Translations under genes and position numbers: made by a program
Part shown: positions 10,335 through 18,433 of the stretch, in pieces
Position numbering within the stretch: position 1 is the stretch's first letter
Layout: each line of letters starts with the position of its first letter
Notes under the pieces: model-generated
The model's database searches: none
Seen by the model: the letters and a program-made list of their open reading frames with translations, nothing else
What the model was told of the DNA's origin: nothing
Assembly (NCBI GenBank): GCA_027006055.1
Contig: JALTKX010000155.1
Coordinates: forward strand, 1-58,516
Reading direction: 5' to 3'
DNA from: Calditrichia bacterium
GTDB taxonomy: Bacteria; Calditrichota; Calditrichia; Calditrichales; J004
DNA length: 58,516 bases

Positions 10335-11186
10335 ATGGAAACCATGATGACGTCGGAAATTTCGCTTTCACACGCGGAATATAAAAAAATAGCGCGGCTT
10401 GTCTATGACCGCTTCGGCATACATCTGGGAGATAAAAAAGAGTCCCTGGTTAGCAACCGCTTGCGAAAGGTTGTGCAGGCGGGAGGATTTTCCAGCTTTG
10501 ATAAATACTATAACCATTTGGTCAATGACCGCACTGGAAAAGCCCTGGATGTTCTTATAAACAAGATATCGACAAACCTAACCTTTTTTGGGCGCGAGGC
10601 GGAGCACTTCAGTTATTTGGTGGAAACGGTTATCCCCGGCCTGTTGTCCTCGGATGTTTTCCGGCGGGAGAAAAAGCTGCGCATTTGGTGCGCGGGATGT
10701 TCCACCGGAGAAGAGGCCTACACGCTCTCCATCGCCGCCCGCGAAGGGCTGGCCCGTGCCCATGCCGATATGGATTATGGCGTTCTGGCCACGGATATTT
10801 CCGGGCGCGCCCTTTCCGTGGCGGAAAAAGCCCTGTATAAGGCGGAGAACGTGGAAAAAACAGACCCCGCCTGGCTTAGGAAATATTATGGCAAGGAGGG
10901 CGCCGGCCATTACAGGGTTAAGGATGAAATCCGTGAAAAGGTGCTTTTTAGAAGGCTCAACCTGATGCGCCCCGAGTTTCCTTTCAAGAATAAATTTCAT
11001 GTAATATTCTGCCGTAATGTGATGATTTATTTCGATCAGAAAACCCGGAAGCAGTTGACTGTTAAATTCCATAAACATTTGGCTGACGGCGGATTTCTGT
11101 TTATCGGGCATTCCGAAAGTCTGGGCCGGGACAACGCCTATTTTGAATATATGAAGCCGGCTGTTTATAAAAGGAGCGCCGTATGA
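10335..11186 (+). CDS. cheR: Chemotaxis protein methyltransferase CheR (cluster I)
   Basis: A 283-aa SAM-dependent glutamate methyltransferase that methylates receptors. It has the helical N-terminal domain (YKKIARLVYDRFGIHLGDKK), the TNLTFFGREAEHF segment, the SAM site WCAGCSTGEEAYTL (about 118-130) and FCRNVMIYFD near the end. The start is uncertain: ATG 10335 sits right after the receptor stop, while ATG 10344 (three codons later) has AGGA better spaced. The 3' end overlaps cheB by 4 bp (ATGA), suggesting translational coupling. Confidence 0.95.
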   Translation: METMMTSEISLSHAEYKKIARLVYDRFGIHLGDKKESLVSNRLRKVVQAGGFSSFDKYYNHLVNDRTGKALDVLINKISTNLTFFGREAEHFSYLVETVIPGLLSSDVFRREKKLRIWCAGCSTGEEAYTLSIAAREGLARAHADMDYGVLATDISGRALSVAEKALYKAENVEKTDPAWLRKYYGKEGAGHYRVKDEIREKVLFRRLNLMRPEFPFKNKFHVIFCRNVMIYFDQKTRKQLTVKFHKHLADGGFLFIGHSESLGRDNAYFEYMKPAVYKRSAV

Positions 11187-12232
11187 AACGTACCCGCGTT
11201 TTAATTGTGGATGATTCCGCCCTGGTACGCGACCTGCTGTCGCGCGGTCTGAGTATGTATGATGATATTGAGGTCGTGGGCACGGCCAGCGACCCCTATA
11301 AGGCGCGTGATATGATCGTGGCCAAAAAACCCAATGTGCTTACCCTGGATGTGGAGATGCCGCGCATGGACGGCCTGGAGTTTTTAAAAAAGCTGATGCC
11401 GCAATATCCCATGCCGGTAGTGATGGTCAGTTCCCTGACCGAAAGCGGCTCCCGCATCACCCTGGATGCGCTTTCCGCCGGGGCGGTGGATTTTGTTTGT
11501 AAGCCGCAATCGGACGTGACCCGCGGTTTGGGCGGCATGATGAACGAGCTGCATGACAAGGTGAAAATGGCCTCTTATGTAGATGTTTCCCACTATAAGA
11601 ATAAAAATTATAAGGCCTCGGCGGATGTTCGGAAAGTAACGGCGCTTAGCAAAACCACGGACAAGGTAATTGCCATTGGCGCTTCCACCGGAGGGACGGA
11701 GGCGCTGAGGAAAGTGCTCACCGCACTGCCGGCCACCACGCCGGGGATTGTGGTGGTGCAGCACATGCCGGAAAAATTTACCAAAATGTTTGCCGATCGC
11801 CTGAACGAACTCTGTGAAATGCAGGTAAGCGAGGCGAAATCCGGTGACCGCGTGTATAACGGGCGCATACTGATCGCCCCCGGCGGAAAACATTTGCAAC
11901 TTATGCGTTCCGGCGGCGAGTACAAAGTGGTTATCCGCGACGGCGCCAAGGTGTGCGGCCATAAACCCTCGGTGGATGTTCTTTTCCGCTCCGTGGCCCG
12001 GGCGGCGGGTAGCAATGCCATTGGCATTATGATGACCGGCATGGGCAGCGATGGCGCCGACGCCATGGTTAAGCTGCGCGAGGCCGGCGCCCGTACCTTT
12101 GCCCAGGACGAGGCGACAAGCGTGGTGTTCGGCATGCCCAGGGAAGCCTATGAAAGGGGGGGCGCGGAGAAGTTGGTTCCCCTGCCAAAAATTCCGGAAA
12201 AGATTAAAACCATATTACAGGAAATGAATTGA
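11183..12232 (+). CDS. cheB: Chemotaxis response regulator protein-glutamate methylesterase CheB (cluster I)
   Basis: A 349-aa two-domain enzyme that removes receptor methyl groups and deamidates glutamine. REC domain: DD at 10-11, acceptor Asp56 (TLDVEMPRMDG), Lys in VCKPQ. The C-terminal esterase carries the catalytic triad Ser168 (GASTGG), His194 (VVQHMP) and Asp290 (MTGMGSDG). It overlaps cheR by 4 bp and touches cheD by 1 bp, so R-B-D are probably translated together. Confidence 0.96.
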   Translation: MKRTRVLIVDDSALVRDLLSRGLSMYDDIEVVGTASDPYKARDMIVAKKPNVLTLDVEMPRMDGLEFLKKLMPQYPMPVVMVSSLTESGSRITLDALSAGAVDFVCKPQSDVTRGLGGMMNELHDKVKMASYVDVSHYKNKNYKASADVRKVTALSKTTDKVIAIGASTGGTEALRKVLTALPATTPGIVVVQHMPEKFTKMFADRLNELCEMQVSEAKSGDRVYNGRILIAPGGKHLQLMRSGGEYKVVIRDGAKVCGHKPSVDVLFRSVARAAGSNAIGIMMTGMGSDGADAMVKLREAGARTFAQDEATSVVFGMPREAYERGGAEKLVPLPKIPEKIKTILQEMN

Positions 12233-12717
12233 TGGATGTGATCAATGTAGGCGTTGGCGAGATCGGTGTCTCCAATAAGTCGGGTTCCGTGGTTAAAACA
12301 TATGCCCTGGGTTCCTGCGTGGCCTTGATTTTTATTGCGCCAAAATACAATGCCGTGGGCCTGGCGCATATTGCCCTGCCCGATTCAACTTTCTCCAACG
12401 GGAAGTCCCGGGAACTGCCCGGTTATTTTGCGGACCTGGCCATACCCAAGCTGATTGATGAATTTAAAAAACTGGGCGTCAAAAAAAATTCAGAAGTGGT
12501 TGTAAAAATGACCGGCGGCGCAAAAATAATGGACCCCCAGGGCCGTTTTAATATCGGTAAACGCAATGTGCTGGCCACTAAAAAGATACTATGGAAATAC
12601 AAGCTGGGCGCCATAAAGGAAGATGTGGGGAAAAATTTTAGCCGAACCGTCAGCGTTTCGGTGGATACAAAAGATATTGTTGTTTCGTCACCCGGCCGTG
12701 GCGAATGGAAACTTTAA
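12232..12717 (+). CDS. cheD: Chemoreceptor glutamine deamidase CheD
   Basis: A 161-aa CheD. The catalytic Cys29 lies in YALGSCVALIF and His46 in GLAHIALP, with the expected conserved Thr/Gly block (KMTGGAKI). CheD deamidates receptor glutamines and in some species is bound and modulated by CheC/CheX-type proteins; here a cheX-like gene lies two genes downstream. ATG 12232 overlaps the cheB stop by one base; a TTG three bases earlier is less likely. Confidence 0.95.
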   Translation: MDVINVGVGEIGVSNKSGSVVKTYALGSCVALIFIAPKYNAVGLAHIALPDSTFSNGKSRELPGYFADLAIPKLIDEFKKLGVKKNSEVVVKMTGGAKIMDPQGRFNIGKRNVLATKKILWKYKLGAIKEDVGKNFSRTVSVSVDTKDIVVSSPGRGEWKL

Positions 12718-12733
12718 TAAACCGGGGTAAGGG

Positions 12734-13117
12734 ATGAACCGAATACTCATCGTCGATGATTCTTCAATGGCCCGCACCTTAATCAGGCGCAGTCTGGAAG
12801 TGTGTGGTTTTGATGAATTGAACGTTTTGGAAGCCTCTAACGGGGTGAATGCAATGGAGGTTTTAAGGAATAACCCCATTGATATGGTATTTACGGATTT
12901 AAACATGCCGGAGATGGACGGGGAGGGCCTGTTAAAGAGGATAAAAAGCTCGCCGCGGCTGAACCACATTCCCGTTGTGGTCATCTCCAGTAAAAAAAGT
13001 TCCGCAACGGAACGCAAGCTTATCGCCGAGCATGCCGTGGCGGTTTTGGGCAAGCCTATCGTTTTGCCCGAGCTTAACGATGTTTTGGAACAATCTTTGT
13101 CCATAGAAAAAAACTGA
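12734..13117 (+). CDS. cheY: CheY-like single-domain response regulator (cluster I, first)
   Basis: A 127-aa stand-alone REC domain: DDSS at 8-11, acceptor Asp55 in FTDLNMPEMDG, VVISS switch residue, and LGKPI carrying the conserved Lys. No output domain, so it acts by protein binding (motor, phosphatase sink or adaptation). It is one of two CheY proteins in cluster I and sits directly before the cheX-like gene. Which of the two binds FliM cannot be told from sequence alone; the second (13690) keeps the DWNMP motif closer to classical CheY. Confidence 0.9.
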   Translation: MNRILIVDDSSMARTLIRRSLEVCGFDELNVLEASNGVNAMEVLRNNPIDMVFTDLNMPEMDGEGLLKRIKSSPRLNHIPVVVISSKKSSATERKLIAEHAVAVLGKPIVLPELNDVLEQSLSIEKN

Positions 13118-13127
13118 GGTGGAATAT

Positions 13128-13598
13128 ATGAGCTTTAATATAGACATGGTCGGCGAGGGGCTGACCGACGCCGTGACCGAGGCCTTTGAGAATATGGCCT
13201 TTGCGGAGGTGGAAAGCTGCGAGGATGTGGAGAGTCTGCCTTCCGGTATAGACGCCTATTGTGTAACGGTGGATACCCTGGAACCGTTTAAAAGCAAGGT
13301 GGCCATTATTGTGGATCGCGAAGCTTCCGAGGAATTGGTGCTGGACATGTACGGAGGCGATATCGAGGAAGTAAGTGAAGAAATTATGAGCGATGCGCTG
13401 GCTGAAATAGGTAATACGGTTGTGGGACGGTTTCTTTCCCATGTGGTGGATGAGGGAGAGGAGTTTAGTTTAGGCTTTCCTGAATGTGAACCCTATGATG
13501 AGAAGAAGTATGGACGGAAAAAGGACGACAAAACCCGTTTGTATGATTTGGATCTCGAGGAATATCATATTTATTGCATTCTGGAGTCACAAAACTAA
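13128..13598 (+). CDS. cheX: CheX-like CheY-P phosphatase
   Basis: A 156-aa protein of the CheC/CheX fold. The active-site signature is DALAEIGNTVVG, with Glu93 and Asn96 in the E-x2-N arrangement that positions water for CheY-P hydrolysis. The single copy of the motif fits CheX rather than two-site CheC. Start: ATG 13128, with GAGGTGG six bases upstream, rather than GTG 13119 inside that ribosome site. It lies between two cheY genes. Confidence 0.85.
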   Translation: MSFNIDMVGEGLTDAVTEAFENMAFAEVESCEDVESLPSGIDAYCVTVDTLEPFKSKVAIIVDREASEELVLDMYGGDIEEVSEEIMSDALAEIGNTVVGRFLSHVVDEGEEFSLGFPECEPYDEKKYGRKKDDKTRLYDLDLEEYHIYCILESQN

Positions 13599-13631
13599 CT
13601 GAACAAAAGCTGAACAGAATATCGCGGGACT

Positions 13632-13658
13632 TATATTCGTGCCCTGGATGGCCGAGTG
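13632..13658 (+). promoter_or_regulatory. Weak sigma28-like promoter candidate upstream of cheY
   Basis: In the 91-bp gap before the second cheY, TATA at 13632-13635 is followed after 15 bases by GCCGAGTG (13651-13658). The pattern is TAAA-N15-GCCGATAA, so spacing fits and 8 of 12 bases agree. TATAAT at 13665-13670 has no matching -35 box. Much weaker than the site at 32138-32164. Confidence 0.3.
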
Positions 13659-13689
13659 TGAATATATAATTTGTAACAGGAGATGTATT

Positions 13690-14067
13690 ATGGAAGATAA
13701 AAAAGTAATCTTTGTGGAAGATTCGCCTACAATGCGCCGCATTATTATGAATTCACTCAATAAAATCGGTATCAGTCAAATCATTGAGGCCGAAAATGGC
13801 GTGGACGCTCTGGAAAAAATTGGTGATCAGGATTTTGACATGGTAATTACAGACTGGAACATGCCTGAAATGAATGGCGAGGAACTGGTAAAGGAACTCC
13901 GTTCCAACAGCAAGTATAAGGAAACGCCGATACTTATGATTACCACGCGCGGCATGCAGGATGATGTGATGTCCGCGATTAAAATGGGTGTAAACGGATA
14001 TATTGTCAAGCCATTTACTCCGGAAGTTCTCAAGAAAAAAATGGGTGAGATTTTTAGCGCCTCCTAA
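13690..14067 (+). CDS. cheY: Chemotaxis response regulator CheY (cluster I, second)
   Basis: A 125-aa REC domain very like classical CheY: EDS at 10-12, Asp55 in MVITDWNMPEMNG, Thr in LMITTRG, Lys in YIVKPF. This is the best candidate for the motor-switch regulator that binds FliM. AGGAG at 13678-13682 fixes the ATG at 13690 (an in-frame upstream extension exists but lacks CheY similarity). Its gene is directly followed by cheZ and preceded by cheX, so phosphatases flank it. Confidence 0.93.
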   Translation: MEDKKVIFVEDSPTMRRIIMNSLNKIGISQIIEAENGVDALEKIGDQDFDMVITDWNMPEMNGEELVKELRSNSKYKETPILMITTRGMQDDVMSAIKMGVNGYIVKPFTPEVLKKKMGEIFSAS

Positions 14068-14083
14068 GCGGAAAGGAATGCAA

Positions 14084-14734
14084 ATGGCTTTAACGATAAA
14101 TTCGATTGACGATGTGTTGAAACATATCGAAGAGATTCATAACTCCATGGAGTTTAATGAAGAATTGTTTCCCATTGTTACCGATCTTTTTAAGTTCCTT
14201 CAGGATATGATTCCCATTCTTTCCGAGGCGAATATATCCGTAAAGGAAAGTACAAATCATCTGCCTACGGCTTCGGATAATTTAAACAGTGTCAGTCAAA
14301 CCACGGAAAATGCCACCAACCAGGTATTGGATCAGGTAGACAGTATTTCCGGTAAGCTGGCTGAGCTGAAAAAGATGATTCAGGAAGGAACCGACAAGGA
14401 AAAACAGACAGCCCTTTTGGACGAAGTTACCAATGAGGCTAATGAAATAGTTTTTGCTTTCCAGTTCCAGGATATTACCACACAGCAATTGGAGCATACC
14501 AATCGCATTTTATCTGCTGTTTATGAAAAATTTCATACTTTGTTTGAATCATTTGATTACATGCGCAATAACAGCTCCCTGGGAGCGGAAGTGGCCCGCG
14601 CCATAGAGAATGAATTCAATAAGGAGTTAAGTAAACATAAGGAAGACATGGAGAGCTTTAAGAAGCGCACGGAGGATATTATACATCAAAACCATGAATT
14701 CTCCCAGGAAGATATTGACAGTTTTTTTAAATAA
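14084..14734 (+). CDS. cheZ: CheZ-type CheY-P phosphatase
   Basis: A 216-aa, nearly all-helical protein. The segment AFQFQDITTQQ has Asp130 and Gln134 with the same spacing as the catalytic pair of enterobacterial CheZ. The long helices before and after fit the CheZ four-helix bundle dimer. The C-terminus, FSQEDIDSFF, looks like a CheY-binding peptide and resembles the N-terminus of FliM in this window (LSQDEIDALL). Start ATG 14084 has AAAGGA six bases upstream; ATG 14078 two codons earlier is possible. Confidence 0.88.
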   Translation: MALTINSIDDVLKHIEEIHNSMEFNEELFPIVTDLFKFLQDMIPILSEANISVKESTNHLPTASDNLNSVSQTTENATNQVLDQVDSISGKLAELKKMIQEGTDKEKQTALLDEVTNEANEIVFAFQFQDITTQQLEHTNRILSAVYEKFHTLFESFDYMRNNSSLGAEVARAIENEFNKELSKHKEDMESFKKRTEDIIHQNHEFSQEDIDSFFK

Positions 14735-14745
14735 GGAGTCATGGA

Positions 14746-15015
14746 ATGTCTATGTTCGATGAACTGACGGTTGAAGATCAAAAAGAAACCTTTAAGCTGA
14801 AACGCAGCCGGCAGCGCAGCTCCATCATTAAAAGCAAAGATATAAAAATAAAATCTACAAGAATCATCAATCCGCTCGAGAATAGCCATATCCCGGTTAA
14901 TAAAGGCAAGGTTACCCCTTTAACGGAAGCGGGAGAGGTTATTGGCTTTATTTACCAATGTTCCTGCGGTGAAATTGCCAAGGTGATTTTTGATTATGAT
15001 GAATCCTTAGAATAA
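14746..15015 (+). CDS. Small conserved-looking protein with CxC near the C-terminus, unknown function
   Basis: An 89-aa protein I do not recognise. The first half is basic and polar (KLKRSRQRSSIIKSK). The second half has IPVNKGKVTPL and IYQCSCGEIAKVIFDYDE, where Cys72 and Cys74 could bind a metal or be redox-active; there is no second cysteine pair. AAGGAG overlaps the cheZ stop, seven bases before ATG 14746. It lies between cheZ and the DUF342 gene in the same operon, so a chemotaxis-related role is likely, but nothing in the sequence defines it. Confidence 0.7.
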   Translation: MSMFDELTVEDQKETFKLKRSRQRSSIIKSKDIKIKSTRIINPLENSHIPVNKGKVTPLTEAGEVIGFIYQCSCGEIAKVIFDYDESLE

Positions 15016-15022
15016 GAATAAC

Positions 15023-16444
15023 GTGAAACCAATTCGTATCCATATCGCGGATGATAAATATTCAGCCTATGTTACCATCCTGAGCGACCCGGAACATTTC
15101 CCCTCCGAAGGGGATATTTTGCGTCAGCTTAAAAAGGCCGGCGTTGTTTATGGCATCGATGAAGAGGTCATAAAGGAAATTGTCTCCAAAAAACGCTCCG
15201 TAACCATGAAGGCCGTGGCCCGGGGCCGTTACCCCCGCGGACGCCTTCATTGGCAGATGGACGTGCGCACCGCAAAAAAACCCTATATCACTTCAAAAAA
15301 TCGTGCCGACTTTAAAAACCTTAACCAGAATACACCGGTTGAAAAGGGTCAGGTAGTGGCCGTTTATCATCCGGCGGAATCGGTTGAGCCCGGAAAAAAA
15401 GTAACCGGGGAAACGGTGGAACCGGCCGGGATATATACTAACATTCCCCAATCGGAAGACTTTTATCTGGACAAGGATGGCAAAACCCTGCGCGCCGCTA
15501 AAACAGGCTACCTCTTTCGCAGCATAGACCGCTTACAAATATCCGAAGTGTATCATATTCGCGGGGACGTGGGCTACGGCACCGGCAACATTAAGGTTAA
15601 GGGACCCGTGGTTATCGACGGGGATGTGCGTTCCGGCTTCCGGGTGGAATCCGAGGGGACGATTGTCGTAAACGGCTCGGTGGACGCGGCCAATATCTAC
15701 TCCTCCCATGGGGATGTTATCGTTCGCGACGGTATTTTGGGGCAGGGGCGGGCCCAGGTGCTGTGCGGCGGAAAGCTGACCTGCGGTTTTGCCCAGGATG
15801 CGCGATTGGCGGCGCGGCAGGATGTGGAACTGACCAGCTATGCCATCAACTGTACTGTTTCCGCCGGTGGTTTTGTTCGCGTTACCGATAGCAAGGGCGT
15901 TATACGGGGAGGAACCATTACGGCGGAAAAAGGGATTGTTACGGCCAATGCCGGCAGCGAAAGAGGAACAATGACCGACCTGGTGATACGCCACTATTCC
16001 GAGGCCAATAGCACCGGACGCTTGTGGAAATTAAGCAAAACCCGCCTGGAAACCGGCAAAAGACTTTCCTTTTTGCAAAAACGCAGACAATTTCTTGATG
16101 TTCTTAGGGAAAAGAAACAAAAACTTTCCGCCGAAAAACAGGCGGAGCTTGAAAAAATTGACGGTGAAATGCAAGAACTGTCCGAAAAACTAAAAGAGTT
16201 GGAGCGGGAAGAAGCGGAATTGCAGCAAACCGTTTCCAAGGAACATATGGTTAAGGAAGTCCAGATAAGGGACGTATTATACCGGAACGTGCACATTGAT
16301 ATCGGCGGACGGCACTATACCAGCATGACAGACCTAAAGGGCGTGCGTATTTTCCGGGTGAAGGATGAAATCTTAATAGAGTCTTTAAGGGATAAAAACA
16401 GCGATTATAATATTTTTATCCCCGATAAGACAAAGGAAGGGTAA
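15023..16444 (+). CDS. DUF342/FapA-family protein
   Basis: A 473-aa member of the same family as the truncated gene at the left edge. An N-terminal domain (about 1-130) precedes a repeated beta-strand region rich in G, V and I (GNIKVKGPVVIDGDVRSGF, TIVVNGSVDA, GDVIVRDGI, about 180-310), which suggests a right-handed beta-helix of the polymer-forming type. A long charged coiled coil follows (about 345-425), then a short C-terminal beta segment. The start is GTG 15023, with only a poor ribosome site. The function is unknown; family members are thought to self-assemble. It sits 4 bp before the regulator gene at 16449. Confidence 0.85.
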   Translation: MKPIRIHIADDKYSAYVTILSDPEHFPSEGDILRQLKKAGVVYGIDEEVIKEIVSKKRSVTMKAVARGRYPRGRLHWQMDVRTAKKPYITSKNRADFKNLNQNTPVEKGQVVAVYHPAESVEPGKKVTGETVEPAGIYTNIPQSEDFYLDKDGKTLRAAKTGYLFRSIDRLQISEVYHIRGDVGYGTGNIKVKGPVVIDGDVRSGFRVESEGTIVVNGSVDAANIYSSHGDVIVRDGILGQGRAQVLCGGKLTCGFAQDARLAARQDVELTSYAINCTVSAGGFVRVTDSKGVIRGGTITAEKGIVTANAGSERGTMTDLVIRHYSEANSTGRLWKLSKTRLETGKRLSFLQKRRQFLDVLREKKQKLSAEKQAELEKIDGEMQELSEKLKELEREEAELQQTVSKEHMVKEVQIRDVLYRNVHIDIGGRHYTSMTDLKGVRIFRVKDEILIESLRDKNSDYNIFIPDKTKEG

Positions 16445-16448
16445 GCCC

Positions 16449-17849
16449 ATGGCTGCGAGATCATCGGAGGAAGAGCGTTTCAGGATTTTAATTATAGATG
16501 ATGAGGCGGATGTTTTACAAACCATTGCCGACAGCATTCGTTCGGACAGGTATGCCGTGCTAACGGAAAGCGATCCGCGCCGGGCGCTGGACCGACTGAA
16601 AAAGGAAAACTTTGATATTGTTCTGACGGACCTGATGATGCCCGGGGTTTCGGGGATGGATATTGTGCATTATGTCGCCGGCCTGGAGCGGGCCGATACG
16701 GAGGTGGTGGTCATTACGGCCCATGCCACCGTGCAAACGGCCATAGAGTCTTTGCAAATGGGCGTGTATGATTATATTCAAAAACCTTTTGACGCTGAAG
16801 AGCTACGTCAGGTTGTGGCCCGTGTTGCCGAAAAACTTACACTGCAAAGGCACAATGAACGGCTAACCCGGAAAAATAACCGCTTACTGAACCATATCTC
16901 AACCCTGCTGGATATCAGTAAAATTCTGTATCAGCTTAATGACGAAAACGCGGCGGGGGAGATGGTGCTGGATACCATGATAGAGTATTTTAATCTTCCG
17001 CGGGTCGCGCTTTTAAAACTGGATGCCAAAAACGGCGACTACCGGTTTAGTTTGCAAAAGGGTTTTGCGGGTGACTGGTCCGGATTTTCCTTTTCCGCCG
17101 GAGATCAACTGAACGGGCAGGCAACCGATGCCGGCCGGCCGCTACATATACCGATCCGTCATGGAACGCTTTCCGTGGGTGAAAAAAAATATAAGGTGGA
17201 TAACGGTGTGCTGACTTTGGTGCCCGTTGTTTTCCAGGAAAAAGTACAGGCCTGGCTGGCCACCTTTGATGACGGGCGGGAGACAGGTATCTCCGGGGAT
17301 GTGGAAGCCCTGTTGTCGATTCTGGCCAATCTGATCGCTCCGGTTATAAATGGATTGGGTGAAAACCTAAGCGGAGGCTACAACGATCAGCTTTTATACG
17401 AACATATCCGGCAGCATATTCGCGAGGCGGCCCATGTACTCAAACCGGTGGGCTTCAGTCTTTTCCGTTTCGATGTTATCTATGATGGCGACAAACCCTT
17501 CCTGATCCGTGACGCGCTGGAATCCATCCAGATAAAAATTCGCGCCTTTGTTCAGGAAGATGTAGAGGTGGTCTGGCGTTCCGTGGACACGGTTTTGTTT
17601 ATACTTCCTGAAAAAGATTATTTCCAAAGCGAATCCTTTAGCCGCGGGTTAATGGCGGAAATAGAATCCTATATTGATAAGGTGGACGCTCCCTTCCACG
17701 TCATCGGCAGTTATGCCTGCCTGGGCTACCCGGAATCCGGCGATGACGCCGCTTCCCTGCTGTGGCGCTTATGGGTCAGGATGCTTCAGGAAGGATTAAA
17801 CGCCCAGCGGGTTTTTTTGGAAAACACTATGCAACAAGAGCTGACATGA
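16449..17849 (+). CDS. Response regulator: REC, GAF-like and degenerate GGDEF-like domains
   Basis: A 466-aa regulator. REC: IIDDEAD with acceptor Asp61 (VLTDLMMPGVSG) and Lys in YIQKPF. A coiled coil (about 125-150) leads to a GAF-like domain (about 155-310). The C-terminal part (about 325-460) has the outline of a diguanylate cyclase: SLFRFDVIYDG, IRAFVQEDVEVVWRSVDTVLFILPE, SYACLGYP. Where active cyclases have GGDEF it has SVDTV, so it cannot make c-di-GMP by the normal mechanism. It may bind a nucleotide or a partner. It overlaps the next regulator gene by 4 bp (ATGA). Confidence 0.8.
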   Translation: MAARSSEEERFRILIIDDEADVLQTIADSIRSDRYAVLTESDPRRALDRLKKENFDIVLTDLMMPGVSGMDIVHYVAGLERADTEVVVITAHATVQTAIESLQMGVYDYIQKPFDAEELRQVVARVAEKLTLQRHNERLTRKNNRLLNHISTLLDISKILYQLNDENAAGEMVLDTMIEYFNLPRVALLKLDAKNGDYRFSLQKGFAGDWSGFSFSAGDQLNGQATDAGRPLHIPIRHGTLSVGEKKYKVDNGVLTLVPVVFQEKVQAWLATFDDGRETGISGDVEALLSILANLIAPVINGLGENLSGGYNDQLLYEHIRQHIREAAHVLKPVGFSLFRFDVIYDGDKPFLIRDALESIQIKIRAFVQEDVEVVWRSVDTVLFILPEKDYFQSESFSRGLMAEIESYIDKVDAPFHVIGSYACLGYPESGDDAASLLWRLWVRMLQEGLNAQRVFLENTMQQELT

Positions 17850-18409
17850 GCGTTAATAAAACCATCCTGATCGTGGATGATGATTTAAGTATTCTGGAAA
17901 TGATAGGCGAGGGGCTTACGGAACAGGGCTATCATGTGGTGGCCGCCGTAAATCCGGAGGATGCCCTGCAAAAAATAAAAGAGGTGGACATACGTTTTGC
18001 CCTGATTGATTATGACTTATGTGTTCCTGAAATGAATGGCGTCGACTTGTCGCAGAAAATCCGTTTTGCCCAGCCGGATGTTATCATCCTGATCATGACG
18101 GGTTATCAAAATATTAAATATGCCGTGGACGCCATGCGTAACTTTAAATTTGATTACCTGATCAAGCCCTTTCGTATCGACCAGGTGATCTCTTCCTTTG
18201 AACGTTCCCTGCGCGAGTATCAGCTTTTGGAGGAAAATAAAATGCTCTATCGTAAGATCATTGAGCTTGAGGAAGAATGTGAACGCCTGAAAAACAGTGA
18301 AAACGAGGAGCATGTTATGCGAACCATAAGTCAGGCTTCAAAAAAACTTATATCCAACAGCAATGCTGCCGATATATACAGAAAACAACAGAACCTAAAC
18401 AATCCTTAA
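17846..18409 (+). CDS. Response regulator with C-terminal coiled coil
   Basis: A 187-aa protein: REC domain (1-125) with DDD at 11-13, Asp57 as the likely acceptor (YDLCVPEMNG), Thr in LIMTGYQ and Lys in LIKPF. A coiled coil follows (YQLLEENKMLYRKIIELEEE), and then an unstructured polar tail. No DNA-binding or enzymatic output is visible, so it probably acts by protein contact or dimerisation. ATG 17846 overlaps the preceding stop (ATGA); a longer in-frame extension upstream reads through the neighbour and is not credible. Confidence 0.85.
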   Translation: MSVNKTILIVDDDLSILEMIGEGLTEQGYHVVAAVNPEDALQKIKEVDIRFALIDYDLCVPEMNGVDLSQKIRFAQPDVIILIMTGYQNIKYAVDAMRNFKFDYLIKPFRIDQVISSFERSLREYQLLEENKMLYRKIIELEEECERLKNSENEEHVMRTISQASKKLISNSNAADIYRKQQNLNNP

Positions 18410-18433
18410 TACCAAAAACAGAGATTCGACCTA

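Noticed and set aside
17762..17845. In-frame 28-codon extension of the second response regulator
   Set aside because: It lies wholly inside the preceding regulator; ATG 17846 gives the usual 4-bp ATGA overlap and a normal REC start.
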